From: Myxococcales bacterium
GTDB taxonomy: Bacteria > Myxococcota_A > Polyangia > Polyangiales > Polyangiaceae
DNA length: 64,000 nucleotides
Direction: 5' to 3'
NCBI GenBank assembly: GCA_903642325.1
Contig: CAHJWM010000007.1
Location: forward strand, 62,001 to 126,000
The notes below the pieces were generated by a model. That model worked only from the letters and a program-made list of their open reading frames with translations, searched no databases and was not told where the DNA came from. The position numbers and the translations under genes were made by a program. Positions 9,570-17,708 of this stretch are shown here, in pieces. The stretch's first letter is position 1; every line of letters starts with the position of its first letter.

Positions 9570-9935
9570 ATGAGCGAGCGCACCCTTTGGACACGCCTGT
9601 TATGGCTGGCCTCGGGGCTATCGCTTGGGGTTAGCTGCCATCGATCGGACGCGGAACTGGGGCCGAGTTACGCCGACCAGACGTTCACGTCGGTTTGCGC
9701 GAAGTGTCATGGCTCCAACGGCCGCGGCGGGCGGCCAGCCGCCGAAGGTGCGAACGCGCCGCGGAACTTTTGCGACTCGGGCTTTCAGGCGAGCCGCAGC
9801 GACGAGCAGCTGAAGCGTGCGATCGTACGCGGCAAGGGAGGCATGCCCGCATTTGGAACCCTCTTCTCCGACGCCGATCTCGCAGGCTTGGTCCGTAAGA
9901 TCAGAAGCTTCGACCCCGCTGCGAAGAAGCGCTGA
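9570..9935 (+). CDS. Small c-type cytochrome
   Basis: 121 residues from ATG 9570; the frame is open back to 9507, but that upstream part (rich in Ser/Arg) lacks a signal and reads poorly. The N-terminus has a hydrophobic segment (residues 8-22) and a Cys in 'GVSCHRSD' that could be a lipid-attachment site, so export to the periplasm or outer membrane is likely. The haem-binding motif is CAKCHG, and the probable distal Met ligand lies in 'GGMPAFG', about 50 residues later, as in class I monohaem cytochromes (cytochrome CBB3-like). It should carry electrons; its partner cannot be told from its neighbours. It is transcribed divergently from the FKBP gene and is 29 bases ahead of the acyltransferase gene. 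Confidence 0.88.
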   Translation: MSERTLWTRLLWLASGLSLGVSCHRSDAELGPSYADQTFTSVCAKCHGSNGRGGRPAAEGANAPRNFCDSGFQASRSDEQLKRAIVRGKGGMPAFGTLFSDADLAGLVRKIRSFDPAAKKR

Positions 9936-9964
9936 AGCGCTGAAGCGGTGGTAAGGTTGAATGG

Positions 9965-10822
9965 GTGACGAGCTTGCAAACCGAAACTCCGAACATCGGT
10001 CGGCGTGACCCGCCGCTCTCGGGGCAGCGCTCTGCCGACGTGCGGACCGACCTGTGCCGCCTCTCGCCGCTCGGGCTGGTTTTTTATAATTTGTTGTATT
10101 GGCCCTATTTGCTCGTCAGCTGCACCGCGCTGTTTTTTCCGGCGCTAGTGCTATGGGCGGTCACGTTTCGGGACCCGAAGCGGCGCTGGCTAGCGAAGTA
10201 CACGAGCCTGTGGGGCGCGCACTACCTGTCTCGGGCGCCCTTCGCCGGCGTTCACGTGGAAGGACTAGAGCATGCCGATCCGAGGCAGCCCTGCGTTTAT
10301 GTCGTGAACCACCAGTCGATGGTGGATATCTTGGCGGTGTTCGCGACGCGACTGCCCTACCTGTGGGTGAGCAAGGTCGAGAACTTTTACGCGCCGTTTT
10401 TGGGTTGGAACATGTGGCTGAACGGCTACGTGCCGCTGAAGCGCGGTCACCTTCCCAGCATTCTCCGCATGGTGCGATGCTGTCTGCGCCGGCTCGACGC
10501 CGGCCACAGCTTGTGTGTGTTCCCCGAGGGTACACGTTCGACAGACGGCAATCTGATCGACTTTTACCGCGGCGCTTTCTGGGTGGCGACCAAACGGCTT
10601 GTTCCAATCGTGCCTGTTCTGGTCGAAGGAACGGGATCCATCTTGCGAAAGCGCAGCCTCCAGATCCGTCCCCAGCCCGCGCTGGTCAGAATCCTACCTG
10701 CCATCCATCCCGCGGAGGCCGGCTACGACGATCGGAAGCTGAGGGAATTGGTCCGGCTGCGAATGGCCGACGAGTTACTGCAAATACGTCGCACTTTTGC
10801 GTGCCGGCGGCTCAGTTCTTGA
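9965..10822 (+). CDS. 1-acyl-sn-glycerol-3-phosphate acyltransferase (PlsC family)
   Basis: 285 residues from a GTG start. The LPLAT acyltransferase motifs are clear: HX4D is NHQSMVD (His116, Asp121), and the substrate-binding block is FPEGTRSTDG, followed by 'VPIVPVLVEGTGSIL'. The enzyme transfers an acyl chain to lysophosphatidic acid to make phosphatidic acid, at the cytoplasmic face of the inner membrane. A hydrophobic segment (about residues 38-68) would anchor it. The N-terminal 35 residues are polar. A probable intrinsic terminator (10830-10848) directly follows the stop codon, so the gene likely ends a transcript that includes the cytochrome gene. Confidence 0.9.
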   Translation: MTSLQTETPNIGRRDPPLSGQRSADVRTDLCRLSPLGLVFYNLLYWPYLLVSCTALFFPALVLWAVTFRDPKRRWLAKYTSLWGAHYLSRAPFAGVHVEGLEHADPRQPCVYVVNHQSMVDILAVFATRLPYLWVSKVENFYAPFLGWNMWLNGYVPLKRGHLPSILRMVRCCLRRLDAGHSLCVFPEGTRSTDGNLIDFYRGAFWVATKRLVPIVPVLVEGTGSILRKRSLQIRPQPALVRILPAIHPAEAGYDDRKLRELVRLRMADELLQIRRTFACRRLSS

Positions 10823-10829
10823 GCAAAAC

Positions 10830-10848
10830 GCCGTGAAACGCGGCTTTT
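10830..10848 (+). terminator. Probable intrinsic terminator after the acyltransferase gene
   Basis: A six-base-pair stem (GCCGTG at 10830-10835 pairing with CGCGGC at 10839-10844, with one G-T pair) closes an AAA loop and is followed at once by TTTT (10845-10848). It begins 7 bases after the plsC-type stop codon, and there are four A residues just upstream. The position and shape fit a short Rho-independent terminator; the short stem and T tract keep confidence moderate. Confidence 0.5.
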
Positions 10849-10942
10849 AGCCTGGCGTGTTACGAACAGATGTCGTGACGTACCGCCCGAGAACGGGGAT
10901 GTGGTATGCGATCCAACGCTCGCGCACAGGCGTAGGTAAGTC

Positions 10943-12490
10943 ATGCGGAACCCGCTGTATCTACGGAACAATCCGAGCGAAATCCGCTACGTCAATACCT
11001 ACGTCGAGAACCGCTTTGCGGAAGAGAACGTGTTCGTGCGCAAACCGCGCCGAAACATCGAACCTTGGCCGAAGTTCGAGGACGCGAAGCGCGACCTGTT
11101 GCCCTTGCCGACCTGGCCCGGCCACGAGTCAGCGATCGAGTGCTACTGGCGATGCTGGGAAATCGCCTTTCAAAATTTTCGCCCGGCGGACGAGCAGAAC
11201 ACGTTCGTCACTGATTACTCCTCCACCATGTACGACGGCTGCTTGTACATGTGGGACACGGTGTTCATCGCGCTCTTCGGTCGCTATGGAGACCGCGCTT
11301 GGAAGTTTCAGAACACACTCGACAACTTTTACTGCAAGCAGCACCCCGATGGCGGCATGTGTCGTCAGTTCCGCGAAAACAATGGCAGCGAGTGCTATAG
11401 CCGCTTCGACCCCGCGGGCAGCGGTCCGAACGTGCTCGGCTTTGCCGAGTGGGAGTATTTTCGAGCCTTCGGCGACCGCGAGCGTTTGGCGGAGGTCTTC
11501 CCGGTCCTCGTTTCCTATGGGCAGTGGCACCGCCGATATCGCACGTGGCCGAATGGCAGCTACTGGGGCACCGGCCTGGCCAGCGGGATGGATAACCAGC
11601 CTCGCTCGCCAGAAGGCGAAATCATCGACCACGCACATTTGACGTGGGTGGACACGAACATGCAGGCGGTGCTGGCGAACCGCATCGTGCTCGACATCGC
11701 GACGGTCCTCGACCGGCGTGAAGAAGTTCAGGACTTCGCCGACGAGAACGCGGTCCTCGTGCCCTGGATCAACGAGTACCTGTGGGATGAATCCTCGGGC
11801 TTCTATCATGATCTGCGCCGCGATCAGACGCGTCTGACCGAGGTCAAAACCATCGGCGCCTTCTGGGCGCTGCTGGCGGACGCGGTGCCGGCTGAACGCT
11901 TACCGCGCTTCGTACAGCATCTCGACAACGTAGCTGAATTCAAGCGACCGCACCGCATCCCGAGCTTGTCCGCCGATACGCCCGGCTATGATCCGGACGG
12001 CGGCTTGTGGCTCGGTGGAGTATGGCCGCCGACCAATTATATGGTGATGCGTGGCCTGGCGGCGCGCGGCTACGAAGATCTCGCTTACGAGATTGCCAAG
12101 AATCATCACGACAATATGGTTGCATCCTTCGACGAAACGGGCTCGGTCTGGGAGCACCACGCGCCAGACAAGGAGGGCGGCGGTCGTGGGCGTAAAGATT
12201 TCGTAGGCTGGACCGGCATCACGCCCATCGCTGTCCTATTCGAGTTCATTTTCGGGCTCCGTCCCGACTTCACTCAGAACCGCTTGACCTGGCACATACG
12301 CGGCATCGAGGGCTTCGGGGTCGAACGTTACCCGTTCGGGGCGGGCGGTCTTTTGAACCTCAAGCTCGAAGCGCGAGCCAGTGTCCTCGATAAGCCGGTC
12401 GTGTCGATCACCGGCGATCTGGCCGTGGACGTGGAGCTGATCTGGGCCGGTGGCAGCGAGCTCATCGAAGTGCAATCCCGGGTGAAGTAG
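10943..12490 (+). CDS. Glycoside hydrolase, trehalase / GH63-like (alpha,alpha)6 barrel
   Basis: 515 residues with no signal peptide, so probably cytoplasmic. The sequence resembles the MGH1-like / GH63-GH37 clan of (alpha/alpha)6-barrel glycosidases, which hydrolyse alpha-glucosidic or mannosylglycerate-type bonds with inversion. Visible family features are 'YMWDTVFIALFGRYGD' near residue 100, 'GLASGMDNQPR' near 212-222 (equivalent to the trehalase-like block that carries the catalytic acid) and 'LWLGGVWPPTNYMV' near 355. The C-terminal beta-rich part (about 420-515) is normal for the clan. The substrate cannot be fixed from sequence: trehalose, glucosylglycerate, mannosylglycerate or oligoglucosides are all possible. 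It is separated from plsC by a terminator and followed after 17 bases by an aminotransferase gene. Confidence 0.8.
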   Translation: MRNPLYLRNNPSEIRYVNTYVENRFAEENVFVRKPRRNIEPWPKFEDAKRDLLPLPTWPGHESAIECYWRCWEIAFQNFRPADEQNTFVTDYSSTMYDGCLYMWDTVFIALFGRYGDRAWKFQNTLDNFYCKQHPDGGMCRQFRENNGSECYSRFDPAGSGPNVLGFAEWEYFRAFGDRERLAEVFPVLVSYGQWHRRYRTWPNGSYWGTGLASGMDNQPRSPEGEIIDHAHLTWVDTNMQAVLANRIVLDIATVLDRREEVQDFADENAVLVPWINEYLWDESSGFYHDLRRDQTRLTEVKTIGAFWALLADAVPAERLPRFVQHLDNVAEFKRPHRIPSLSADTPGYDPDGGLWLGGVWPPTNYMVMRGLAARGYEDLAYEIAKNHHDNMVASFDETGSVWEHHAPDKEGGGRGRKDFVGWTGITPIAVLFEFIFGLRPDFTQNRLTWHIRGIEGFGVERYPFGAGGLLNLKLEARASVLDKPVVSITGDLAVDVELIWAGGSELIEVQSRVK

Positions 12491-12507
12491 TCTTTCTTTC
12501 GGTTGTC

Positions 12508-13386
12508 ATGTCCAGCGTGGCCACGTCCAGCACGGTGATGATCGACGGCCGCATCGTGCCGGCGGAGCGGGCCGTAATCAGTGTCTTCGACCGCGGATTC
12601 TTGTATGGGGACTCGGTCTTCGAGACCTTGCGTACCTACGGCGGGGTGCCCTTTGCGTTGCGTGAGCACTTGGCGCGTTTGCAGCGCAGCGCGGAGCGCG
12701 TGTTCATCACGCTGCCAGTAAGCCCGGGCATCTTGGGGGAAGAGCTGTTGCGAGCGGTGCAAACGCAGGGCAGCCCAGAGTGCTACGTGCGCTTGTCGGT
12801 AACGCGCGGCGTTGGGCTGAGTCTCGGGCTCGATCCGGGGCTTGCGCAGCGACCCTCCAGGGTCGTTATCGTGACGGCGCTTTCGCCGTTGCCGGATCGG
12901 ATGTACGCGCAGGGCATCGCCGCGATCACTTATCGCGCGGACCGGCCGGGGGAGTCGGTGGGAGCTTCCGACGCGAAGATCGGTAATTACCTGGTTGCGG
13001 TGCTAGCGATGCGCGCAGCCCACGCGCGCGGTGCCAATGAGGCACTGGTCGAAGACGCGAACGGCCGAATATTGGAGGGCGCCACATCGAACGTCTTCGC
13101 CGTATTTGGTAGCACCTTGGTGACCGCCCCGGACACCACGGACATTCTGCCCGGAATTACCCGCGCTCACACCCTGCGCCTCGCACAAGCGCTGGGCATT
13201 GCCGTCGAGCTGCGACCGCTCCCTAAAGCCGAGCTGACGGCGGCCGACGAAGTGTTCATTTGTTCGAGCATTCGCGAGCTCCTACCCGTGGTGCGCATCG
13301 ACGAGCGCGCGGTGGGCCCTGGTGTTCCGGGGCCCGTGACGCAGCTGCTCCTGCGAGCCTTTCGTGAGTCGACAAGCCAACTCTAG
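12508..13386 (+). CDS. Class IV aminotransferase (BCAT / D-amino acid transaminase / ADC lyase fold)
   Basis: 292 residues, the normal length for fold-type IV PLP enzymes. Diagnostic segments are 'FDRGFLYGDSVFETLR' (residues 31-46), the PLP-binding lysine at Lys157 in 'DAKIGNYL', 'EALVEDANGRILEGATSN' around 173-190 and 'LPGITR' near 213. Members include branched-chain aminotransferase, D-amino acid aminotransferase and aminodeoxychorismate lyase. The short 'FDRGFLYGDSVFET' version suits the D-amino acid transaminase/PabC subgroup better than IlvE, but I would not choose between them without a tree. The stop codon overlaps that of the convergent gene in a shared CTAG. Confidence 0.85.
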   Translation: MSSVATSSTVMIDGRIVPAERAVISVFDRGFLYGDSVFETLRTYGGVPFALREHLARLQRSAERVFITLPVSPGILGEELLRAVQTQGSPECYVRLSVTRGVGLSLGLDPGLAQRPSRVVIVTALSPLPDRMYAQGIAAITYRADRPGESVGASDAKIGNYLVAVLAMRAAHARGANEALVEDANGRILEGATSNVFAVFGSTLVTAPDTTDILPGITRAHTLRLAQALGIAVELRPLPKAELTAADEVFICSSIRELLPVVRIDERAVGPGVPGPVTQLLLRAFRESTSQL

Positions 13387-14528
13387 GTGGCGGCTATGTC
13401 GGGCGTTGCGCCGACCAATTGCGGTATCGGGATGCGAAGGCGACCGCCATCCTGATGGGCCAGTGCGCTGATCGCCTTATCGAAGAAGGCTCGCAAAAAA
13501 CCGATCTCGTGCGGTGGGTTGGTGATCAGCCCCGCCGCGCGGATGTTCTTCATCGTGGCCACCACTTCCAGCGTTCGCACTTCGCCTTCGCGGGCCAGGA
13601 TGCTGAGCGCGCTGTCTTTCATCACGCGCGCCAACGCCTCACGGCGGTCGGGCGTAAAATAGCGGTCGGTCGCGGCGATGACCTCGGCCTCGAGCCGTTG
13701 CTGCAGCTCTTCCGGGGCAGGCTCGACACCGGGCGTCAGCCCTTCACCGACCTTGAGCAGCATTTCATCGATGGCCGGCTTTTCGGGAAACCAGCCTCGA
13801 AACTCGGGCAGGAAATGGAGAGCGTGCGAATTCTTGGCTAGATCCTGAGCGTCTTCGTCGCCGAGCTCGAGCCCTTCGCCATCGAAGGGATGCTCTTCGG
13901 CGACGCTGGGGACGGGCTCGAGGAGCGACGCCGCGCTCGAAAAGCCCAGCGGCTCGGGCACGCCGCGCGCCAGATGAGCCTTGCGCGCAGCCGCGATGCG
14001 ACTACGCGCCCAAGACACCGGCACCTTGACCGGGCGGTAATCCGCGCCGGGTAGCGCCCGCGAAAGCGCGTCCTTCAACTGCGATTGGCTCAAATCTCCA
14101 ACGTTCACGCGATGGATGCCGAGCTCGTCGTGCAAGGCGACGAACACGCTGTGGGCGCGGCTCGTCGCCGAGCGCGAGGTGATGGCTAGACAGACGCTGC
14201 CCCCGCTATCGGGTGCCAGTAGCAACGCCTCCTCCACCTCCGGGCCCTTTTCGCCAGCGACGTTTGCGACGTGGCGTTCGCTGGGGATGGCGACCCCCCG
14301 GGCTTTCAGCACGTTCAATCCGCGGCGGCCAGCCTTGCGCGCCGCGCCCTGTGCCTTTTCCGACGAGACGGCAACGGCTGCCGCGTTGCCCGCCTTGACC
14401 CAGGCTTCCACCAGTTGCACGGCCTGCGCCCCGGCGCGATCGAGCGCGCTCAATGCCTGCTCTGCGCTCGCCGAAAGATCGGCCGCGGCGAGCGGTTCGC
14501 TCGACTTGCTTGGTTGCTTATCCGTCAT
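13383..14528 (-). CDS. Hypothetical protein, last gene of the dnaX-recR-ridA group
   Basis: 381 residues; I do not recognise the family. There is no signal peptide or clear membrane segment. The N-terminal ~110 residues are Ala-rich and helical, with a 'RKAGRRGLNVLKARGV' basic patch. The middle (about 110-190) looks like a small alpha/beta unit, with 'RSATSRAHSVFVALHDELGIHRVNVGDLS' as its core. An acidic linker follows (about 200-240). The C-terminal ~130 residues are helical, including 'ATDRYFTPDRREALARVMKD' and a 'GLITNPPHEIGFLRAFFDKAI' region. Codon use resembles the neighbouring genes. It starts 24 bases after ridA stops, on the same strand, so it is probably in the dnaX-recR-ridA transcript. 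It is likely a real, cytoplasmic, lineage-restricted protein; its role is unknown. Confidence 0.8.
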   Translation of the reverse strand: MTDKQPSKSSEPLAAADLSASAEQALSALDRAGAQAVQLVEAWVKAGNAAAVAVSSEKAQGAARKAGRRGLNVLKARGVAIPSERHVANVAGEKGPEVEEALLLAPDSGGSVCLAITSRSATSRAHSVFVALHDELGIHRVNVGDLSQSQLKDALSRALPGADYRPVKVPVSWARSRIAAARKAHLARGVPEPLGFSSAASLLEPVPSVAEEHPFDGEGLELGDEDAQDLAKNSHALHFLPEFRGWFPEKPAIDEMLLKVGEGLTPGVEPAPEELQQRLEAEVIAATDRYFTPDRREALARVMKDSALSILAREGEVRTLEVVATMKNIRAAGLITNPPHEIGFLRAFFDKAISALAHQDGGRLRIPIPQLVGATPDIAAT

Positions 14529-14552
14529 GACGTCTCCAAAGTAACGATGGTC

Positions 14553-14936
14553 TCAGGGTAGCTCCGCGATGGCTTCGATCTCCACGCGCGCCCCCAGGGG
14601 TAATCCGCGCACGACGACGGTGCTGCGTGCCGGCGGTCGGTCGGTAAAGTGGCGCGCGTATGCCGTGTTGAAGGCGGTGAAGTCACCGGCGTCCGTCAGG
14701 TATACCGTAGTCTTCAGCACGTTCTCGAGCGATGCCCCGGCTGCGTTCAATACGGCGCGCAGATTCTCGATAACGCGATCGGTCTCGGCCGTTATGTCGC
14801 CGGTCACGAGCTGACCGTTGAGCGGATCGATCGGGATCTGACCGGCCAGAAAGAGAAGCGAGCCAGTTTGAATCGCTTGCGAATAGGCGGACGCCGGCTT
14901 GGGCGCATCCAGAGATAAAATGACGGTTTTAGGCAT
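14553..14936 (-). CDS. ridA: RidA family enamine/imine deaminase
   Basis: 127 residues, the standard RidA (YjgF/YER057c/UK114) length. The family hydrolyses reactive 2-aminoacrylate and other enamine/imine intermediates released by PLP enzymes, protecting them from damage. Key features are 'SQAIQTGSLLFLAGQIPIDP' near the N-terminus, 'VLKTTVYLTD' in the centre and the C-terminal 'RSTVVVRGLPLGARVEIEA' block, which includes the arginine that binds the carboxylate and the terminal acidic residue. It lies 107 bases downstream of recR on the same strand. The class IV aminotransferase across the convergent junction is a possible source of substrate, but that link is only by proximity. Confidence 0.92.
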   Translation of the reverse strand: MPKTVILSLDAPKPASAYSQAIQTGSLLFLAGQIPIDPLNGQLVTGDITAETDRVIENLRAVLNAAGASLENVLKTTVYLTDAGDFTAFNTAYARHFTDRPPARSTVVVRGLPLGARVEIEAIAELP

Positions 14937-15043
14937 GCTTCATGCGCGTAAGGGCGCGCACTCTTGCTCGGAAAACAGCCGGAATCAAGCCCTGGATGGG
15001 AGTCGCCGCACCGAACGCTGGCTTTGCGGCGAGGTAGGCCGGG

Positions 15044-15667
15044 TCAAGAGCGCTTGCCGTCCATCGAGCGGCGGCCGTCGATGGCGCGGCCGAGCGTGAT
15101 CTGATCTGCAAATTCCAAATCTCCGCCGTGAGGCACACCGCTCGCGATGCGCGATACCTGCAGCCCCTTGCCAGCAAGCTCGCGCGCCAAAAGCAGCGCA
15201 GTGGCCTCGCCATCGACCGAGGGCGGAGTCGCCAAGATCACTTCCTTGACCGCATCTTCGGCAACGATACGAAACAAGTCCTCAAGTGGTAGCTCGTCGG
15301 GGCCCACGCCGTCGAGTGGCGAGAGCAACCGACCCAGCACGAAGTAGCGGCCGCGCATCGAGGCGCTCTTTTCGATCGCGAGCAGGTCTTGCACGCGCGC
15401 CACTATGCACAGCAATTTGCCGTCCCGCCGCGGGTCGAGACACACGGGGCACAAGGCGCGCCCGTCCTCACCCACCTGCGCGATGTTACCACAGCGTTGA
15501 CAGCGCTTTACCGTTGCCCCGAGCTCCTGCAACGCAAGGCCGAGCTCGCGGGCATACTCCTGGCTTTCCGTCACGAAAAACATAGCGAAGCGTTGAGCGG
15601 TTTTTTCGCCCACGCCGGGCAGGCGAGAGAGTAGCTCGATCAAACGTTCTAGGCGGTCAGGAAGCAT
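15044..15667 (-). CDS. recR: Recombination mediator RecR
   Basis: 207 residues, close to the family norm of about 200. With RecF/RecO, RecR loads RecA on gapped DNA. The N-terminal helix-hairpin-helix is 'LSRLPGVGEKTAQRFA' (residues 13-28). A four-cysteine zinc finger follows (Cys56, Cys59, Cys73, Cys76). The Toprim domain starts at 'LCIVARVQDLLAIE', with the conserved 'LGRLLSPLDGVGP' and C-terminal 'RIASGVPHGGDLEFAD' blocks. The start ATG lies 27 bases after the dnaX stop, an arrangement shared with many bacteria, but the small ybaB/ebfC gene that usually lies between dnaX and recR is absent here. Confidence 0.96.
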   Translation of the reverse strand: MLPDRLERLIELLSRLPGVGEKTAQRFAMFFVTESQEYARELGLALQELGATVKRCQRCGNIAQVGEDGRALCPVCLDPRRDGKLLCIVARVQDLLAIEKSASMRGRYFVLGRLLSPLDGVGPDELPLEDLFRIVAEDAVKEVILATPPSVDGEATALLLARELAGKGLQVSRIASGVPHGGDLEFADQITLGRAIDGRRSMDGKRS

Positions 15668-15694
15668 CGTTTGGCGGTTGTCAGTGGGCTAAGC

Positions 15695-17590
15695 TCAGCC
15701 CGTGCTCGGGCCGAGCTTCAAGTCCTTGATTCGGGCACCGAGCACTTCGACCGCGTCGGTGATGCCACGGTGCTTCTTGGCCTGCGCCAGCGCATCGCGA
15801 TTTTTTTGGACTTTGATTTCCGCGTCGATCGTAGCCAAGGTTTTGATCGTACTGGCGCTCGACGATTCGAGTTCGAAGATGACCTTTGTCGGTACGCCGA
15901 AATGGTCGCTCGCCACTGTGTTCAACAGCTCTTGCGATTCCTTGTCGTTTACGCCATGGCCGATGACGTCACCGGGCTCCCAGCCCAAGCGCAGCTCGCC
16001 GACGGTGAGTGACAGAATAGAGGCACGCGCCAAGAACGCGGCAAGCTCGGCCCTGTGTTCGTTCACGCGGTCCAAAATCACGCGGAACGCGGCCAAATCA
16101 GCGGCATTTGGCGCGACCTGTGGCGCGCGCTGAGTGGCGGAGAATGAGCGAGGGTCCGGCTTTCTGTCGGCGTCGGCGCGGCTCGGAAATGGAATTGCAA
16201 AGTCCGGGTCCGGCTCGGGCTCGGGCTGGCGCGGTGGAGGTTCCTTGCGACCATCGGCGGGCAATTCGGCGCGCGCGCTCTCGGGGCTGCGCTGCTCGCG
16301 AGGACGGCGATCCGGCATGCGAGGGGCGGGGTCCGGCGGGGCGGGCGGCGCTTGCGGAGCCGGTAGCGAGCGCGGCGCTGCAGGCGAATGTGGCGGCGCC
16401 GTGCGCGGAGCGGCGAGCCTTTGCTCGAGCGCCGCCAGCCGACGGACCAGCTCGTCGATCGGCAAGAGCGCCGGCCGCCGCGCCAGCCGCACGAGTAGCA
16501 TCTCGAGCGCGGCGCGCGGCTGGCCGCTCCGCACCACTTCGTCGAAACCTTGTGAGAAGCCTTGATGTAAACGGACGAGGTCGTCAGCATGGCTCGTTTC
16601 CGCGAGCTTTTGCACGTCCTTGGTTTCCTCATCGGCTGAGTCGAGCAGAGCCGCCGGCTCGCTGCACACTTTGGCGACCACCAGATCACGCAAGAGTGCC
16701 AGCAAATCTCGAGCGACGTGGGCGGTGTCGTAGCCCTGGTTGGCAAGCGCCGAGACCACGCCCAGCGCGGCGGCCGCGTCGCCGCGGACCAGCGCGCCGG
16801 CGATGTCGTGCAAGACTTTGCGACTGGCCACGCCGAGAACGCGGGCGACGTCGTCCCCCGTGAGCTTCGGGCCGCCCCACGCGATGACCTGATCGAGCAA
16901 GCTCATGGCGTCTCGCATGCTGCCCGCGGCCTCGCGCGCGAGCACACCCAACGCGGCTTCGTCACTCTCGATTTTCTCTTGGTCGAGGACGTAGCGCAGA
17001 CGGGCCGCGATCACCTGGGTCGAAATCAGTTTGAAGTCGAAGCGTTGGACCCGGCTCAAGATCGTGATGGGGACCTTGTGGACCTCCGTCGTGGCGAAGA
17101 TGAATTTGACGTGCGGGGGAGGTTCTTCGAGCGTCTTCAAGAACGCGTTCCAAGCGTTCGTCGACAGCATGTGGACTTCGTCTACGATCACGATCTTGAA
17201 GCGGTCCCGCGCCGGGCGGTAAGGCAGGGAGTCCTGTAGCTTTCGCACGTCGTCGACACCGGTGTAGCTGGCGCCATCGATCTCCCGCACGTCGACGTCG
17301 GTGCCTTGAGCTATTTCCAAACAAGCGGCGCACTTGAGGCACGGCGTCACACTGGGGCCGGGGTCGGTGCCGGCGGGGGTCGTCTGCGGATCGCCCAGAC
17401 AATTCAGCGCCTTGGCCAAGATCCGCGCGCTCGTCGTCTTGCCTACGCCGCGCACGCCGGTAAATAGGAACGCGTGCGCAACACGGCCGCCCTCGATCGC
17501 ATTGCCGAGCGTGCGCGACACGTGGTCCTGCCCGACCAAGTCCTCGAAGCGCATGGGCCGCCACTTGCGCGCTAAAACCACGTAGCTCAT
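15695..17590 (-). CDS. dnaX: DNA polymerase III subunit gamma/tau (DnaX)
   Basis: 631 residues from ATG 17590. The frame is open for 28 more codons upstream, but 'MSYVVLARKWRPMRFEDLVG' is the classical DnaX N-terminus, so I start there. DnaX is the clamp-loader motor that ties the loader to polymerase and helicase. Walker A is GVRGVGKT (45-52). Zinc-binding cysteines are Cys64, Cys84, Cys87 and Cys90. The Walker B-type 'VDEVHMLS' and 'ILSRVQRFDFK' segments follow. Domain III reaches about residue 365. A Pro/Arg/Glu-rich linker (about 370-500) precedes a C-terminal domain that should bind polymerase. A run of seven A residues in the coding strand near the 3' end does not fit the usual place of a gamma frameshift. 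Confidence 0.95.
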   Translation of the reverse strand: MSYVVLARKWRPMRFEDLVGQDHVSRTLGNAIEGGRVAHAFLFTGVRGVGKTTSARILAKALNCLGDPQTTPAGTDPGPSVTPCLKCAACLEIAQGTDVDVREIDGASYTGVDDVRKLQDSLPYRPARDRFKIVIVDEVHMLSTNAWNAFLKTLEEPPPHVKFIFATTEVHKVPITILSRVQRFDFKLISTQVIAARLRYVLDQEKIESDEAALGVLAREAAGSMRDAMSLLDQVIAWGGPKLTGDDVARVLGVASRKVLHDIAGALVRGDAAAALGVVSALANQGYDTAHVARDLLALLRDLVVAKVCSEPAALLDSADEETKDVQKLAETSHADDLVRLHQGFSQGFDEVVRSGQPRAALEMLLVRLARRPALLPIDELVRRLAALEQRLAAPRTAPPHSPAAPRSLPAPQAPPAPPDPAPRMPDRRPREQRSPESARAELPADGRKEPPPRQPEPEPDPDFAIPFPSRADADRKPDPRSFSATQRAPQVAPNAADLAAFRVILDRVNEHRAELAAFLARASILSLTVGELRLGWEPGDVIGHGVNDKESQELLNTVASDHFGVPTKVIFELESSSASTIKTLATIDAEIKVQKNRDALAQAKKHRGITDAVEVLGARIKDLKLGPSTG

Positions 17591-17708
17591 CGGAAACACC
17601 CGCGTAGCAGATCGCGTCGGCCGTGGCGAGCGGGCCACGGGGCGGTGAATGATCTTCGGTGTTTGCGCAAACATTGAGCGACGCGCAGGCCCAGGGTAGA
17701 TTTATCCG

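Noticed and set aside
15801-15807. Seven T residues (A run on the coding strand) near the 3' end of dnaX as a programmed frameshift site
   Set aside because: The site reads as A-AAA-AAT in frame, but it is about 35 codons from the end of the gene, not at the domain III/IV boundary where gamma is normally made, and no stimulating structure is evident.
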